Assembly: GCA_017471925.1 (NCBI GenBank)
Contig: JAFURM010000032.1
Coordinates: forward strand, 1-64,000
Origin: Bacteroides sp.
Lineage (GTDB): Bacteria > Bacteroidota > Bacteroidia > Bacteroidales > Bacteroidaceae
Direction of reading: 5' to 3'
Length of the DNA stretch: 64,000 nucleotides
Positions 62,430 to 64,000 of this stretch are shown here, in pieces (positions within the stretch are counted from its first letter, which is position 1; the number at the start of each line of letters is the position of its first letter). The notes below the pieces were generated by a model, which was not told the DNA's origin, did no database searches, and worked only from the letters and a program-made list of their open reading frames with translations. The position numbers and the translations under genes were made by a program.

Positions 62430-63596
62430 TTATACCAGGAAGCCCAGCAACACACCGGCAGCTACGGCAGAACCGATGACTCCGGCTACGTTGGGACCCA
62501 TGGCGTGCATCAGCAGGTAGTTGGTCGGGTCGTATTCCAGGCCGACGTTCTGGGAGATGCGTGCGGACATCGGTACGGCCGATACGCCGGCGTTGCCGAT
62601 GAGCGGGTTGATTTTGTTGCCCTTGCTCAGGAAGAGGTTGAAGAACTTCACGAACAACACGCCTGAGGCTGTGGCGATGCAGAATGCACAGAAGCCCAGG
62701 AAGAAGATGAAGATGGTGCTCGTGGTCAGGAACTCAGAAGCCTGCGTGGAGGCACCCACGGTGACGCCAAGCAGTACGATGATGGCATCGGTGAGCGGGC
62801 CACTGGCTGTCTCGGCCAGACGACGGGTCACACCACTTTCCTTCAGCAGGTTGCCGAAGAAGAGCATACCCAGCAAGGGGAGGGCAGAGGGCACCAGGAA
62901 GCAGGTGAGCAGCAGGCCGACGATGGGGAAGATAATCTTCTCCGTCTGGGACACTGCACGGGCGGGTTTCATGCGGATGACCCGCTCCTTCTTCGTGGTG
63001 AGCCAGCGCATGATGGGTGGCTGGATGATGGGCACCAGGGCCATATAGGAGTAGGCCGACACGGCGATTGCTCCCATCAGGTTGGGGGCCAGCTTGGAGG
63101 AGAGGAAGATGGCGGTAGGACCGTCGGCACCGCCGATGATGGCGATACCTGCGGCCTGGGCCGGCTCAAAGCCGATGGCCAGGGCCACCATGTAGGCTCC
63201 GAAGATGCCGAACTGTGCGGCTGCACCTACCAGCATCAGCTTGGGGTTGGAAATCAAGGCCGAGAAGTCGGTCATGGCACCGATGCCCAGGAACACCAGC
63301 GGGGGATACCAGCCGGTTCTTACGCCCTGATAGAAGATGTTCAGCACGGAACCCTCTTCATAGATGCCGATTTCCAGACCGGCGTCTGCCTTGAAGGGGA
63401 TGTTGCCGATGAGGATACCGAAGCCGATGGGCACGAGCAGCAGGGGCTCGAAGTTCTTCTTGATGGCCAGGAACAAGAAGAACAGACCTACCAAAATCAT
63501 GATGAGGTGTTGGGAAGTGGCTTGTGCAAATCCCGTGTACTCCCAGAAGTCGGCAAGGTTGTTACCCATGAATGATAAAAAACTTTGTTCTTCCAT
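62430..63596 (-). CDS. Sodium-translocating decarboxylase beta subunit
   Basis: A 388-residue membrane protein with about nine to eleven helices; it couples decarboxylation of the biotin-bound carboxyl group to sodium export. Signature parts are ILIGNIPFKADAGLEIGIYE, IGAMTDFSALISNPKLMLVG, the ion-site motif AIIGGADGPTAIFLSSKLAP (Asp in GADGPT) and GNAGVSAVPMSARISQNVGL. Members serve oxaloacetate, methylmalonyl-CoA or glutaconyl-CoA decarboxylases; in propionate-forming Bacteroidales methylmalonyl-CoA is the likely substrate, but the carboxyltransferase subunit is outside the window. It starts 8 nt after the biotin-carrier stop. Confidence 0.93.
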   Translation of the reverse strand: MEEQSFLSFMGNNLADFWEYTGFAQATSQHLIMILVGLFFLFLAIKKNFEPLLLVPIGFGILIGNIPFKADAGLEIGIYEEGSVLNIFYQGVRTGWYPPLVFLGIGAMTDFSALISNPKLMLVGAAAQFGIFGAYMVALAIGFEPAQAAGIAIIGGADGPTAIFLSSKLAPNLMGAIAVSAYSYMALVPIIQPPIMRWLTTKKERVIRMKPARAVSQTEKIIFPIVGLLLTCFLVPSALPLLGMLFFGNLLKESGVTRRLAETASGPLTDAIIVLLGVTVGASTQASEFLTTSTIFIFFLGFCAFCIATASGVLFVKFFNLFLSKGNKINPLIGNAGVSAVPMSARISQNVGLEYDPTNYLLMHAMGPNVAGVIGSAVAAGVLLGFLV

Positions 63597-63604
63597 ACCG
63601 CAGA

Positions 63605-64000
63605 TTATTCAATGATGATTAAGTCTGTACCTTCAAGAACGGAGTCGCCCTTGCTCACCTTCACGGCGGCCACCTTGCCGTCGCGGTCGGCGTTGATGTT
63701 GTTTTCCATCTTCATGGCTTCCAGAATAAGGATGGTCTGTCCCTTCTTCACCATGTCGCCTTCCTTCACCTTGATGTCCAGGATGACGCCGGGCAGCGGA
63801 GACTTCACGCCTCCCTTGCCGGCTGCGGCTACGGGGCGGGTCACTACCGGTGCGCCGGTAGCAGTCTTGGGAGCGGCTGCAGGGCGGGTCACGGGTTTCG
63901 GAGCGGCCTTGATGGGCTTGTCAAGCTCCACGTTGTAGGGGGTACCGTTCACCTCTACGCGGGCAATGTTGTCCTCTATGTCGTTCACGGTTACGTTGTA
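63605..64000 (-). CDS. Biotin carboxyl-carrier subunit of a sodium-pumping decarboxylase, 5' end outside window
   Basis: The frame is open to the window edge (YNVTVNDIEDNIARVEVNG), so the true start lies beyond 64000; 131 residues are visible. A Pro/Ala-rich linker (KPVTRPAAAPKTATGAPVV) leads to a biotinyl domain with the biotin-acceptor Lys in LILEAMKMENNI and flanking SPLPGVILDIKVKEGD. It carries CO2 from the carboxyltransferase to the beta subunit, whose gene follows after 8 nt. A GTG at 63988 is internal and should not be used as the start. Confidence 0.93.
   Translation of the reverse strand, partial: YNVTVNDIEDNIARVEVNGTPYNVELDKPIKAAPKPVTRPAAAPKTATGAPVVTRPVAAAGKGGVKSPLPGVILDIKVKEGDMVKKGQTILILEAMKMENNINADRDGKVAAVKVSKGDSVLEGTDLIIIE

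Overview
The window looks like a chromosomal segment of a Bacteroidaceae member (Bacteroides or a close relative). The evidence is Bacteroidales-type promoters (TTTG, about 20 bp, TAnnTTTG), fimbrillin-type lipoproteins, several protein families of that order (DUF4251, DUF6340, DUF4105 types), the inositol-lipid gene cluster known from Bacteroides, and genes that mostly lack Shine-Dalgarno sequences. Most genes are GC-rich housekeeping or conserved accessory genes. A few patches are visibly AT-richer: the adhesin fragment at 1-1114, the zinc-ribbon lipoprotein and IS remnant at 19000-20150, and the fimbrillin debris at 42157-44100.

Layout, 1-20 kb: an adhesin-like fragment and dinB; then a histidine operon (hisG-hisD-hisC-hisB) behind a leader peptide with seven consecutive His codons and a terminator, which reads as a classical attenuator. 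A strong promoter, two tiny ORFs, a 23-bp hairpin and a palindromic repeat element follow. Next come minus-strand envelope genes (NlpE-like lipoprotein, an S41 protease homologue without its catalytic pair, a DUF4251 protein, an MltF-like transglycosylase with udk) and a plus-strand run (Dabb protein, dsbD, 2-hydroxyacid dehydrogenase, EEP hydrolase, YigZ family, solitary HpaII-family endonuclease homologue).

20-41 kb: a complete polyamine-type ABC importer (potABCD, minus strand), a GH36 alpha-galactosidase, a large inverted-repeat element, a DUF2461 protein, a small winged-helix protein, a GH127 beta-L-arabinofuranosidase, and a carboxypeptidase-regulatory-domain protein. The inositol-lipid operon follows on the minus strand: myo-inositol-phosphate synthase, PgpA-like phosphatase, GtrA-like protein, CDP-alcohol transferase, AUR1-like PAP2 protein and a TlpA-like thioredoxin. 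Together these can make inositol phosphate, attach it to CDP-diacylglycerol, dephosphorylate the product and pass the head group to ceramide. A histidine kinase and NtrC-type regulator lie next to a tolC-family gene that has a textbook sigma-54 promoter, which suggests a self-contained regulatory circuit.

42-64 kb: a decaying fimbrillin locus (truncated and frameshifted fimbrillins, a DUF4160 gene with a nonsense codon beside DUF2442, one intact fimbrillin-like lipoprotein and a small peptide related to the one at 7.4 kb). Then a thioesterase, a DUF6340 lipoprotein, secA, an alkaline-phosphatase-fold protein that lacks its catalytic residues, a DUF4105 protein, an LptF/G-type permease, tgt, lon, trmN6, a GH13 amylase, and the beta and biotin-carrier subunits of a sodium-pumping decarboxylase running off the right edge. 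I saw no rRNA, tRNA, CRISPR array or intact mobile element.
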